Source: Antennarius striatus (taxonomy: Eukaryota > Chordata > Actinopteri > Lophiiformes > Antennariidae). From it: a stretch of 64,000 nt of DNA. The stretch is from contig NC_090785.1 of the NCBI RefSeq assembly GCF_040054535.1, positions 7,455,001-7,519,000 of the forward strand, in the 5' to 3' direction. Below are positions 35,166 to 47,669 of the stretch, in pieces (position 1 is the first letter of the stretch; every line of letters starts with the position of its first letter). Below the pieces are notes generated by a model. The model made no database searches. It worked only from the letters and a program-made list of their open reading frames with translations, and was not told the DNA's origin. Position numbers and translations under genes: made by a program.

Positions 35166-38100
35166 ATGAAAGCTCCTCGAGCCGTCGGCCTGTGTTTACA
35201 CCTGCTGCTGTGTGTTCTGGGTTCAAGTAAGATTTCGATTATATATTCAACTTTAACATTTACAAGGTTTTTAATGTAAAATCGGCAGGAGTGTAGGTTA
35301 AAATATTTTTAAAATAAACCAGATAAAGAAAGGGAAAAACAACTAAATAAATCCAAAATCAACATGAAATAAAATAAAAATGAAACAGCCAACATCTATT
35401 ATTTAAGGTTTAATGCATAAAACATTCCATTGAGCTTTGGCCTAAAATTTTAAAAAGTGTATTTAATTTAAGTTTAAGCTGTTTTCTTGTTTCATTTAAA
35501 TCTGCAATGAGTTGGAAAAAGAAGAGAATAATGAACAGTTTTAATGGAATTTTTAATTGCACAACTTCTTCCTCTCAGGTGTTTCTTCAGGTGCGTCTGT
35601 CAGCTCCAGCCTTTGGGGTAAGAAGATACAGCTCATCAGTCGTCCATGCGTGTGGCAGCTACAGACGGGCGTTGTGGTACCTTCCCTGAAGGAACTGAGT
35701 GTTTGCATGCTTTTACGCCTTGACTACAGAACAACATGGACTGGTTTTGTCTACAAAGCACCAGGAGAACGGCACATAGAACTGGGCCTGCAGGGTGCAG
35801 GGACTCGTTTGACAGTGTGGCTCTTGGGAAAAGAGCACCATTTGGAAAGAGAACTGCAACTAAAAGACTGGTACTCCATCTGTCTGACCTGGTCCGGCCG
35901 AGCTCGGAGGCTGCGGGTCTACATAAATGGGACCGCTGAACACGAGGCCTCCGTGGATCCCATTCTACCACAACAACTGACCCAAAACGGAACTCTCACT
36001 TTAGGGGTTTCTCATTATGTAGACCCACATGGTGAAGTGAAGCCGGAAAGCGGGAACAATCTGCTGGGAGAGATCGGTCTGTTCAGGATGTGGGCCAGAG
36101 AATGGACAGCTGAGGAGCTGAGAGCACGGAGCTGTGCCGATGGAGACGTGGTGAGCTGGGACAAGAGGCAGTGGAAATACAACTGTCCTCCTGAGCCAGA
36201 CACCAACTTACACTGTGGTAAATTAAAAGCAGCTTTTTTTCTTTGTTCCAAATTTTAAAAAATGAAATAATAAGGTGTCTCCAATCTAATGTGGGTACAT
36301 TTTGAGCTGATGACTGACACTTAATGCTTAGAGCTTTGATCACCCGTCAACCTGTTTATACGTCTAACAATCAGCTTGAACATATTTTAAAGAGCTCATT
36401 TTCTGTGCAAATTTTTTTCAGCATGGCCTCGCTTCAAAATCAAAATGTGGACATTCATGTTTCATTCATCAAGATCAGAAAATTGTTCACTGTCACTGGA
36501 TGACATCATAAGAAACTGGGTAAAGATTCAAACCACACCGGGAAATTACTAACCAATCACTGACCACTAACTGAGGTATTTACCTCTCTAAATGATTCCT
36601 GCTTACCTTTGTTGTCATCTCTTGTCAGTTGGAGAGCATTTTCCCTCACAACATTGCTGTCCTCAACATCTTTGTGTCATCCCCAAGGTAATGAGACTTC
36701 TGTTAGAAAACTTGTCCTCTTGGCTGGCAGTGATGGAGAAAAGATTTATATTCTGTACTACTGTCATGTACAAATACTAAATAATAAAAGAAAACTCCAT
36801 AAGTAAAAGTTATAGTGGAAGGATGCTTAAAGCTGTTGAAGTATAGATAAAAATAACCTAGTTCAGATGCCATTTTCAAAAATTGCTGTCAGCAATTTTC
36901 AAAAATTGCTGACAGCAATGGCATACAGTGCCATTGTCAGCAATTTTTGACAATGGCACTATATGCTTTTTTCCCATCAACACATCAAAGCTGTGTTTGT
37001 ATTGGCAGTAAACTACTGAATAAGTCTCACTGTCCCTCTCATGTTATTTGTTTCCATGCAGCCGTACCTGCTATAGGGTTCATAATCCTGCAGCTCTACA
37101 TCTGCAACAGCCTCAGGTACACACTATCAATCCTCCGTTTGATTTTCCACAAAAAGAAGCAGCAATTTCCTCAAAGAACATCTGCTTAGAGAACAGCTGA
37201 GAGGTTTGATGTTATTTACAGAGGAAATGAGCGCTGTACACCGTTATTAAGAGGTCAGGTGTCAGTAAACCATTAGAAGCTATCAGTGAACATATGAAAC
37301 GATTCTGTTTTCAGGCATCGGGAACATTGCCAAATGCCACCTGTGACAGATGGTAAGATGTATATCATAGCACACAAAGAAAGAAAATGATTCATATTTG
37401 ATTACAGGAGACTATATACAGATTAAATAGCAGGAAATGCATGGAAAAAGTTTTTGTGATTAATCCCTAGTTTTAGCTGTGAAGTCTACGTGAACGTGGA
37501 TCCTGCTGCTGATGTAGAGGCGGTCCAGACAAACATTTCATCCTTACTGAGTTTGAATTTCTCTCACGACTCCTTTAACCTGACATCTGACCCCAGCAGC
37601 ATCAGCATCCTACCCGTGGGTATGTGTCCTCCATGCAGTCGACATCATAACTCGCACACATGCTTATAAAATGTACTGTGACTTTGAGAATACCAGCATG
37701 AATCAAACACAGATTTTTTACAAAGCAATGTCCCTTGAAATATTCTCCTATGACGTTAACATCCATAAATCCATTAATATTGATTCCATTTGCTTTCCCT
37801 TGGTCTGAAGTAAAAGAATGTGTCATTGGAACAGTAATGAAAGCACATAGAGGAAATAAATTAGAGCCGGAGTACAATTATGCATCTCTAAAACTAAACT
37901 AGAAATGTGTCACCAATTACTTCCCTTTTCTTGTCTCATTTACAAGTGATTTTGTTTAATTCAGAGCTGTTTCCTCCAGTGACGGATGCACCTCCAACAT
38001 TCAGTCCTCAGGTTACTACGTCAGGTGTGTCACCATAAGTTCATAATGAATAAAGTCATTTTTTGTCTCTAATAAAGTCTTTGTGCTTTCCTATTTTGTA

Positions 38101-41100
38101 GTCAATTTTGTCATTATGTCACAGAAACTGTTCCAACTCAAAGTCTGACAACTGGACTCGCTAATGTGTCGACGACAGGAGAGCCTTTAGACATCAATGA
38201 TACGACCGGTCAGTTCACCCAGCAGCAGTGTGTCCATCTACACAGCCTGTCTTGTTTTATAGTGACTTTTTTAGAGCTTTATTGCTGTTCCGATGGGCGG
38301 CACAGTGGCAGAGTTGGTAGCAATGTCACCTCACAGCAAGAAGATTACAGGTTTGATCCCTTTGTGTGGAGAGTTTGTATGTTCTCTCCATATATGTGTT
38401 GGGCTCTCTCCGGGTTTTCCAGCTGGGAGAGGCTTCAGCAGACTAGTAGACGAGATGATTATGATATGATCTACAAGAAAATGGATTTTTTTTTTTTTAA
38501 ATTTATTTATTCGTCTGTACAGCACTTTGGTCGACTGAGGTTGTTAGTGCTCAACAAATAAAGATTGGATTGGATTGGATTTTACATAAACACAGCATGA
38601 ATTTCTGTTTGTCAATGATTAAATCAAATGTCATGCAGATTTTTGCATTATAGCTCGAGCTCAATTTCTCTCCAGTACAAAGATAATTGGAGCTCTTCAC
38701 AGTCTCAACTACCATATGTATTGTTTTTAGGATTGTTCAGTATATGATTATCACATTACTGTACAAGATCACAACCTAAGGGAGCATTTAGTGTTCATTT
38801 GTGTTAATTTGTCTCTGTCAAACTTGTGACTTGTGTACCAGATAATCATAGGTCTGTGGAAAATAAGTCAAGTCAGACACAATTTCATTTGTTTCTATAA
38901 AATCATGAACAATTTTGTTAAGATCAATAAAATACAAATGCAAAGTCGGATGCTGCATGATCTGGTTTTTCACTCCTTCAGTGGCAGCTGATATGTTCTT
39001 CAGAGTGAATATGACCTTGAGTCTCACTGGCAGCCCCTCGGATCCACAGGATTTCATGGAGAAATGGGTAAGAGTCTCACAAAATTCCATCTGTAATTTT
39101 TCACTACTGAAGCCTGATGTGAATAGTGAGGAGTTCTGTTTCGTCAAAAGGTGAAGGGACAGCTGGAGGTGAATAAAACCGTGACTGTGTTTAATCTCAT
39201 CATACAGACCAATGTGATGAGGTGAGTTCCTGTACATCAATTCTGTTTTCATTATCTTATGAAAGTTCAGGTTGCTTACAATTCATTGGTGACGTCTCAT
39301 AGGGACATGGACCAGAACAGTGGACCAATGGTGAGTATGAAAAATACAAAAATACAAGATTAATAATGATGTTTTTAAATTGGAGAACGGAGAATTAATT
39401 TCAGAAATAATTCTGTAATATTTTCTCACTTCTTTTAGACTTTACGTCGGCAAACAATTCAGTGAGTTTCTTAAAAAATTAAAAGAATATCAACCTGTGA
39501 AGCCTTGTTAAAGCAGACTCAGATTGATAACTTTGTGTGTCAACAGATATCCCTGCACCTTCCATGTCCAGGAACACACCACAAACAGTGCGGCAGAAAT
39601 TGAAAACGTTATTACAACTGCCTTGACATCAGAACACAAAAATGGCTCGATTACTATTCAAGGTGGTGACGTGATCATCAAACGCATAGGTAACATGGGT
39701 TCCCTCACATTAATACCAAGATAAAACTGTTATCCGGTATGGGATACGACATGGAAGTTTACATTTAATGTGCTGCTTTCAGTGCCTCAAAACTGTTTAG
39801 AAGACATAACATCCACAATTTATGGAGAATATTTTTGGCCGGAAACTTTTCCACAAGTCAACCAAGAAATGGGATGTCAAAAGCCGAGATCAGAGAGAGC
39901 CTACAGGCTTTGGTAAGACATTAACCTCCAGTGGATTCATCCAGACAATCATTAGATTGTCAGGTTGTTGAAGCATAACCACCAGTAAACCAGTAAAACT
40001 TTGAGTAGATCAGCAAGACGTCCCTACTGTATGAAATAATTCTGTATTTTCCTGACAGTGGTGTATTACATAAAACTTCTCTTTGATTATTAAAGTATGT
40101 ATTAGTTTGCTATGGTGATAAATTGTATCCATGTTCTGAATGGGGCTCAGAGAGAAATGTGTTGATGTTAATGAAGACTCGAAACATCTACATCAGCAGT
40201 GGAAAGATGAATTTTTATAGCTGTTTCTTTGGGGCTGTTAATGAGTCTGCTGCTGCGGTTCTGAGGTTCGGTATTACTTTACCCACAATCACAGACAAAC
40301 ACAAACCCTACTCCTGGATCAGCAGGGGAGACCAACAATCTGTCCCAATAAGGTTAATTCTTATTGTGCTAAAAATAACAATTCTTTTTCATCTCCCTTC
40401 AGCAAGTTACACATTGAGACTGATTCCACCCGCTGGGCTCGTCCTGATATGAAAAACTGCGAACAGCTTGTGACCATATCAGGCCTGGACAACATCACTG
40501 TCACTCCTGGTAAGAGGATCAGTCTCACACACAGTCTGGTTAATTTACATCAGTGTTTGTAATTTGTAAAATAATTTTTTCTCCCTTTATTTACCATTTA
40601 AAAAACAACAACATTAGCACTAAAGCTTTAATGATGTGCTCCATCTCCAGGTAATGCAGCCGAGGTAGTGGACATTATTCAGGACCTGGTAGACGTTCAG
40701 TTAGACACCAGTGAAGAGCTCTCTGACTCTGAGCTTCTCAATGTGGTGGATAAACTGATGGAAGTGGTTAACATCAGCATCGTCAAACCCGCTGTTGGGA
40801 CTGACATTGTTAATGTTGTCTCTGATATCCTGCTTTCTGATACGGACATCACTTCGGTGGCTAATTTGTAAGTGTGCAGGGATTGTGATTAATCTCAGTG
40901 TACGTGAAAGGAGAAATTCAAAATACATTTACCATAAACTCGAAATTTCCGGGCTTTTTTCATCTGTTGTTTTTTTTTTTCTCTCTTTGTATAAAGTGTC
41001 CTGAATCTGACAGAGAAAATGGGGAATAAGATGGATTTCCAAAATGAATCTGTGAGTGTAACAGCACCACTATTGGCCCTGTCTATGAGCAACGTAGCTC

Positions 41101-44100
41101 CAGACGAGTTCAAAGGCCTCACCTTTGGCGTGTCCTCCATTTCTTCAACCTTGGACCCACAGGTGAGTGAGCCTACATACATAATGTATATTGTACGTTT
41201 TAGTGTACTCTAAATGTCACAAGAACTGTTACTTATTAGCCATAATTATAGATATAACATACTTTTGTGAATGTCAAGTACTGGAGAGCAGGATATCGGA
41301 GACGACATTGACAATGTAGGTGATGCATCTACTAGAAGAGGAAGTGGTGTGTTTCTCTTATGTTTCTAAATTTAAAAATAGGCTCCTCCTGACTCCAGAA
41401 GAAAAGACGAAAAATGAGGGAATTTATTATTGTTCTTTTCCCTTAGATTTTTCTCAGTCAAAGCTTTGTGAGTGGACCGATCCCCGACACAGAGGCAGCT
41501 ATGTCTTTGCCTTCTGAACTCAATGACTACTTCCATCCCAGTGAAGGAAACAATACCCGTGTCCAGTTCCATTTTTATGGAACGCAAAAACTTTTTAAGG
41601 TACTTTCAATTTTTATGTCATTTTGTTTTCTTCTATTTTCTCCCCTATCTTCTCTTCTATTGTAAAACAAGCTGAAGAAACTATAATATTACATCAGACC
41701 CTGTCTTTTGAAGAGCTTAAAGAAAAAAACAGCATCACTTCCATGTCTGTGGGATAAATAAGAGACTATGACCAGGAGATAGCCAGCTTAGTTTAGCATT
41801 AGAACTGGAATCAGCCCAAGGCAATAAAAACCAAGTACCAAACCACTGCACACATTTTTGTCCAGTTTAATCCGTCTTCACTCATGTTTTATGGCATTAG
41901 CGGTCTATTCTTTGATTGAGTGTGTGAAATAACCTTCGGATTTGTTGGTATCACTTAAAGGTTACCAGGCCTTCAATTAGCTATTTTACACTATTTTGAT
42001 GTGATTAAACAAGCAATTTGTTAAATTCTTCATATTTTGTACTTTTTGTATTTCCCCCATTTTCCAGTCTGTATCTTAAACTAAGCTAAAAGGCTGCCGG
42101 ATGTACTACCTGCTCTTAGTTACATATTTTATTGACTAATTACCTTTTTACTTTGATTGATAGTCCTGCCTGTTAAAGTGTCAACCACTTTTGTTTTTTA
42201 TCCTTCAGGATCCGCTAATAACCAATGCTACACTGAGCAGCTGGACACTGAATTCCTACATAGTGTCTGCAAGTATCAATAACAGTCCTATCAGCAACCT
42301 GAAGGAGAGAGTAGTGGTGACTCTACGCCACCAAACCCCCACAGATGTGAGAAAATCAATACAACCAGTCATCAGTAAAAGGGCTTTTTTACTTGACTCT
42401 AAAGTCATGATCACTTCCCCGTTTTTCTTTTTGTTTATTTTTCAGCCAGAGGACAAAGTAAAATGTATGTTTTGGGATTTCCAGAAAAATGGTGAGTTCA
42501 TAAGAATTCACTACATTTAATATGATTACAAGTATTTTTTTGTGATTTATGGTGTGTTTGTATGTGTGTTTGTATGTGTGTGTGTGTGCGTGCGTGCGTG
42601 CGTGTGTCTCAGATGGACAGGGTGGTTGGAATGGAAGAGGATGTGAAACCCAAACCGTTTCCTCTAATCGTACCATCTGCCTCTGTGATCACCTCACTCA
42701 TTTTGCTCTGCTCCTGGTGAGTCATTGGATTCCTTGTCATAAATAGTACAAATATCTGCACCAACACACTGCGTGTGCAATCAGGCATTTGCAGAACTCT
42801 TTCATATATTTCTACCTGTTATGTAAGATGCCAATGTTGGCACCACAATGTGTGAAATTCTGTCAATGATTATTTTAACATATTTATGAGTGGATTACTT
42901 TTAATACCTTCCAGTGTCACTTTGCTCAGTGTTTTGTTTTGTTTTTATCCTATCACTAGGGGGAGCAAATGCAGACTTAAAGCACACATAACTTCTGTGT
43001 TGTATTTCAGGATGTATCTAGAGCTCCAATAAGCGAAGCTGACACTCACATCTTGACAGTGATCTCATACCTAGGCTGTGGTATTTCCTCCATCTTTCTG
43101 GGCATCACTCTTCTGACCTACCTTTCATTTGAGTAAGTCACCGTGAATGAAAAGGATCTCCTTGTTTTGTATTGTAAGGTTTCTTGTTTAAATAAATAAA
43201 TTAATACAAGAGCCTAAAAGAAGAAAGTATTGTACATTTAGCTGACAGAAGTTCTTAAATTGCCTTATTTTAGGGATAAAACATGTCATTACCTTTCCTT
43301 ACCTTGGTAGAGAAGGTTATGTGGTAACCCTTGTTTGTCTGTTTTTTTCTGCATAACATTTCAAAAAAAGTTGTCATTGAACACCAAGGAAGGGTTCATT
43401 AGGTTTTGAAATCACTACGAGTATGTTTTTTAATCTTATGCAATTTTGTAAATTGTACAGTTAGTCAGATTTTGTCAATTATGGTAAATGAGACTCTGTT
43501 ACATTCACTCAGGATGCTTCGTCTCCATTTGTTTCTCTTTTCCTAAGTTTTTCCATATTTATTTCTCTAACACGTCAGGAAGTTGCGTAAAGACAACCCA
43601 TCCAAGATACTCATCAACCTATCAGCTGCCCTGCTGGGATTGAACATGCTTTTCCTTCTCAACTCCTGGCTCGCATCCTTCTCCAACTACAGCCTGTGCA
43701 TTATCACCGCTGCATCAATGCACTACTTCCTGCTTGCTTCTTTCACATGGATGGGCCTGGAGGCAGTGCACATGTACCATGCACTGGTCAAAGTCTTCAA
43801 CATCTACATTCCTTCCTATATCCTCAAGTGCTGTGCTGCAGGATGGGGTAAGATACTCTTCTATAGTCTCTTCTATAGTATATATAGAAGATAGTCTATT
43901 GGTTTTTGTTGTGCTGGGATGGATTCTGATTGATTAGTTGGTATTTTTGTGTAAATCCACATATTAGTTTGGGTTTTCATTAGTACCATCAGTTTCAAGC
44001 ATTACTTATGATAAAGATCAAAACTGCACACCAAAAATGCATATGTTTGACTATTGAATTGCTCTCTTTTCATTTTCACATCGTGAGTTCAGTCGACTGA

Positions 44101-45296
44101 GATCTGAATTAGTGGAATGAAATGTGATTTTATTTTGAAGGTATTCCTCTGGTCATAGTCAGCCTGGTGCTGGCTGTAGATAAGGATGCTTATGGCAGTG
44201 CTGTGCTTGAAGACGCTGAAGTGGTGTCTCATCTTACAGACCAATTGTAAGTACAAGAACTGTGTGAGTCATCTCTGTCCTGGGAACAACGTGTCCAATT
44301 TGGGTGATAAAAATGTTTATATAGTATAAGCCTGATTTGATTGATTTGAAATGATGACAAAAGTGTCAAAGTTGTAGCAAACCATAAAACGAGGGCAACA
44401 GATTTCTACAAAATATCAGTGATGGCCTTCATCAGAAACCCCAGTGTGCACTAAGTCACGGACCTGTCCTTTCAGCTGCTGGCTGCAGAGCGATGTCTTC
44501 TTCTACGTGACGGTGGTGGCATTTGTTCTTCTGATCCTGTTGTGCAACATGTCTGTGTTCATCGTGGTTCTGATCCAGATCAGACAAATGAGAGTCAACA
44601 AGCCTTCAGCTAACAACCGCAGCTCTCTGCAGGACTTGAGGGCGGTGGCCAGTCTCACGGTCCTGTTAGGCCAAACCTGGGCAATGGCCTTCTTTTCATT
44701 TGGACCAGGCAGAGTGGTTCTGATGTACCTTTTCACCATCTTCAACACTTTTCAAGGTAAACATGAGCTGCAGCCGTAGTTGGAGCACTTTTAAGAGTGT
44801 GTTAAATGTTTTTTTATGTGAAACTGAACAATGAAATAGTGCTATGAGAAAATAAGAACGGCGTTACATCTATGATTTATTGCAGTAGTCCAACATAATG
44901 AAGTGACAGAATGATGGATGAGTTTGTCTACTGTCCCTGCTTGTTTCCCCCAGGGTTCTTTGTTTTTTTGTTCCATTGTTTAATGAAGGAAAATGTGAGG
45001 AAACAATGGAGGATCCATCTGTGCTGTGGACGTTTCAGACTTGGTGAATACTCAGGTACTTTTTTCAAAGGAAGTGCTTGTGGACGTATCGGACATGCTG
45101 CGGAATTCATTCCAGGTTGATGATTCTTGGTCTTCCTCTCTCCTGTCTGTGTTCAGAATGGAGTCGAACTGTGACAGCGGGCAGCCCACCCAATAGGAAC
45201 GACCGTGTTAACTCTGAATCAGTCGACACCTCAGCCAATCGGAAGGACTCAGGTTCTTCCACAGGATCGGCACCAAACCACCACCACGCAGCGTGA
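35166..45296 (+). CDS. adgrg4: Adhesion G protein-coupled receptor G4-like (GPR112 type), complete, about 1224 aa
   Basis: Adhesion GPCR at the cell surface. Coding exons: 35166-35226, 35579-36217, 36422-36519, 36629-36687, 37062-37116, 37315-37352, 37471-37619, 37965-38024, 38125-38208, 38982-39067, 39151-39221, 39303-39330, 39439-39461, 39547-39689, 39783-39912, 40403-40509, 40651-40867, 40997-41162, 41447-41599, 42209-42346, 42446-42491, 42613-42716, 43011-43132, 43579-43847, 44141-44246, 44476-44756, 44954-45055, 45157-45296. The sum is 3675 nt and all phases fit. Order: signal peptide; pentraxin/laminin-G-like domain about 25-233; two SEA-like modules at 234-366 and 415-531 split by a Thr/Ser/Pro stalk; hormone-receptor-like region to about 610; GAIN domain with GPS (CMFWDFQKN...[13 protein letters not shown], cleavage expected between L and T) to 885; seven membrane helices 898-1150; short Ser/Asn-rich tail. 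An in-frame ATG at 35151 would add five residues. Human ADGRG4 is near 3080 aa, so the long mucin-like part is absent. Confidence 0.9.
36867..36960. repeat. Set of hairpins in an adgrg4 intron
   Basis: Several inverted repeats are built from the same words (AAAAATTGCTG, TGCCATTG). The best is a perfect 13-base stem, AGTGCCATTGTCA at 36927-36939 against 36948-36960, with an 8-base loop. The left part (36867-36924) is itself nearly palindromic. It lies between the adgrg4 exons at 36629 and 37062. The origin is unknown. Confidence 0.7.
38292..38580 (+). mobile_element. tRNA-headed SINE with (ATTGG)n tail
   Basis: The head reads GGCACAGTGGCAGAGTTGGT (A-box-like) with TCACCTCACAGCAAGAAG next and GGTTTGATCCC (B-box-like). 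The tail ends AATAAAGATTGG with two more ATTGG units, as expected for a retroposon that copies short tail repeats. It lies in the adgrg4 intron between exons at 38125 and 38982, in the gene's sense direction. Confidence 0.75.
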
Positions 45297-45546
45297 TAAG
45301 ACCCATGTATCGTTCAATACTGCTCTCCCTTTTCATCTTCCATTTTACCAAAAACAATTACAGTAGAAATTACAGCAACTCTGAGTCTGTCATGTTCACT
45401 GGGAAAGATCACATTGGTAGGTATTCCTTAATCTGCATTACAATCAGTTATTAAAAGAAAAAACTGTTCTGTCAGTCGATGAATAAAAACCTTCAATCTG
45501 TTTTATGTTCAACTCTGAAATGATTGCCTGAAATATTCAGCTGAAC

Positions 45547-45552
45547 AATAAA
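45547..45552 (+). promoter_or_regulatory. adgrg4: Likely polyadenylation signal of adgrg4
   Basis: AATAAA 251 bases past the stop codon, followed within 30 bases by GT-containing sequence. Another AATAAA at 45482-45487 could serve instead. Confidence 0.45.
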
Positions 45553-45654
45553 GTTGTAATAGTAAAACAAAATAAAGTTGTGAGGAGTTTTCAAATGAAA
45601 TGGAATGAAGAAGTCAGTATTTGTAACAGTGTTAAAACACATCTATATGCCTTC

Positions 45655-46330
45655 TGAAATATATTCACTCCTATGGATAAAAGTATTAGGATAAGCCTCT
45701 TGAAGATTTAACAGGCGTTGCTTTCAGACACAATACCACACGTGTATAAAGTCAAGTCCCAAACCATGGAGCTTGCACTTAAACATTAACCTAACAACAG
45801 ATGGTCCTGAAGAGATCAATGAATTTAAGTGAAGTATTGTTATTGAAATGTCTTCCCTACTAAATTGTCTTGCATCAACTGAAGGTGGTATTATTGAAAA
45901 GTAAAAACATTTATCCAGATGTAGCCATGAACACGCTGCCACCAGACTCTGCAGCAGAGGAAACGTGTTCTGTGCAGGGACAAATGATCTTTCTCTGTCT
46001 AACAATCTGATTGTACAGGTCTGGGTTTGGCAGACACCAGGAGAATGTTGCTCCCTCACTGCATTGTGACAACTGTAAAGTTTGATGGAGGAGGGATAAT
46101 GGTATGGGTTAGTTTTTCAGGGGTTGGGCTTCAACCTTTAGTTCTATTGAAGAGAAGTCTTCTGTTTAGGGTAGGCCCCTTCTGATTGTGGCCATGTGCA
46201 CAAAGCAAGATCCATTAATACATGGTTTGCTGAGTCTGATGGGGGGGGACTTGATTGGACCCTACAGACCCCTGACCTCCAATGAAATGGAATGGACAAT
46301 GCAACCCCGTCATGTTTATTGATAACTGCA
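45655..46330 (+). mobile_element. Relic of a Tc1-like DNA transposon (transposase region)
   Basis: Nucleotide phrases match the coding part of a common fish Tc1-like element: CTCTGCAGCAGAGGAAACGT, then GTCTGGGTTTGGCAGACACC, AACTGTAAAGTTTGATGGAG, GGGATAATGGTATGGG, GTGCACAAAGCAAGATCCAT and CCTGACCTCCAATGAA. The match is on the + strand, but the frame is broken many times and the terminal repeats are not recognised. Old and inactive. Family assigned from memory of the element, not from a search. Confidence 0.7.
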
Positions 46331-47669
46331 TTCCTCCATATTTTTTATGAGAGAAAAAGCTATAGGATGCAGTGGTAACAATGAAAGCCACATGGAAGTT
46401 ATGGGTTCTTCAGATGTGGAAGTCCTTTTTTGTTACACTTCTTCATATGTTAATGAGGTTCAGTTCATGTTGCCATATCATAAATTTGAATTTGAACCCC
46501 AAATTACTTCAGAACAACTGCCTTTTAACTTTCGTGTGTTTTGAGAAATGTTTTAACAGGGTGCCATTCAGGTTCAGGAGGAACTGGCTGGGTGACATTC
46601 TGCCCATAACTGTCTGCATTCACCGAGCGTCCCACACCCTCTGAGTCGAAGACATCAAGTAGATTATGAGGCTCAGAGAGCAAAATGTTTTGTCTGTAGC
46701 AGAGAAGAAGGAAGGAAAGAAGGGTGACATTGGATTTTCAAACTTTATCGATATCTCTGATGTTTAAGCTCAAACCGAGCAATGCTTCTTACATGCAAGT
46801 GTGGCTGCTGCTCATTTGAGTGAAGACCAGTTTTGATCATCCAGTCAATGCGACAACACAGACTATAGTCATCTTTGGTTGATCGTTGGACCAGGTAAGA
46901 CAAGTAGATTATTTAAGAAATTGCTGGACCAGTGCTTTTTGTTTTGTTTTGTATGGGACAGATACATACTCACACATGTTGATCAGTTACATCTAATCCC
47001 AACCCAGGAAACAGACATGAAACAGCCTGCATTGAAAACCCGTGCAATATATATTCTATTTTGTAAAAATCACAAAACGTTACCACCTTGGGATAAATGG
47101 ATCACTGAGCATACAAACAGATTTTCAGAGCTGTTCAATTTAAATAAACGGAAGGTGCTCTTTTCAGTTTGTCTGTGTTAGCGCATTTGACGCTCAACCT
47201 GTTTCAAGGGAAGCCATTAGCTGTTGATGTGGTGAGTCATCAGAGTAAGTTCAGCTGGAAGTACGTCTTCTATGGAACTAGGTAAAAGGCAATCCACTCA
47301 TCTGAAGAACACTTAAGTCAATAAGATGAAATGAAAATGGTTCATTAAATGGATTCTAAACAACTTTTACCAACTAAAGACGTCATTTTGTTGTCAAAAA
47401 TAGACCAGATGAAAGGTTGTGTAGCCAAAATAGCACAAACAGGAAAGTAAAGTGATGTTGGCGCTAGCATCCGACAAATCTCAGAAACTGATTAAGTGAA
47501 ATGTGATTTAAATCTTTTTTTTTTAATGACTGCAAAGACAAAACAAACAAAACGAAAAACCATATTTTCTTGCTGAGATAATTGCAAGGTAATCCAAAAC
47601 CTGGAAGTCACATGATCAGAAAAGAACATCTTTAAATGATCCTGTTTTGTTTTCAGTCACAGCTGATGC

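Larger units (their letters stand above)
45297..47656. other. adgrg4 3' UTR and intergenic space before vgll1
   Basis: AATAAA hexamers at 45482-45487 and 45547-45552 probably end adgrg4. A Tc1-like relic covers about 45655-46330. From 46670 to 47656 I see nothing beyond the acceptor at 47655-47656 that opens the vgll1 exon, so a noncoding vgll1 first exon may lie here. Confidence 0.5.
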
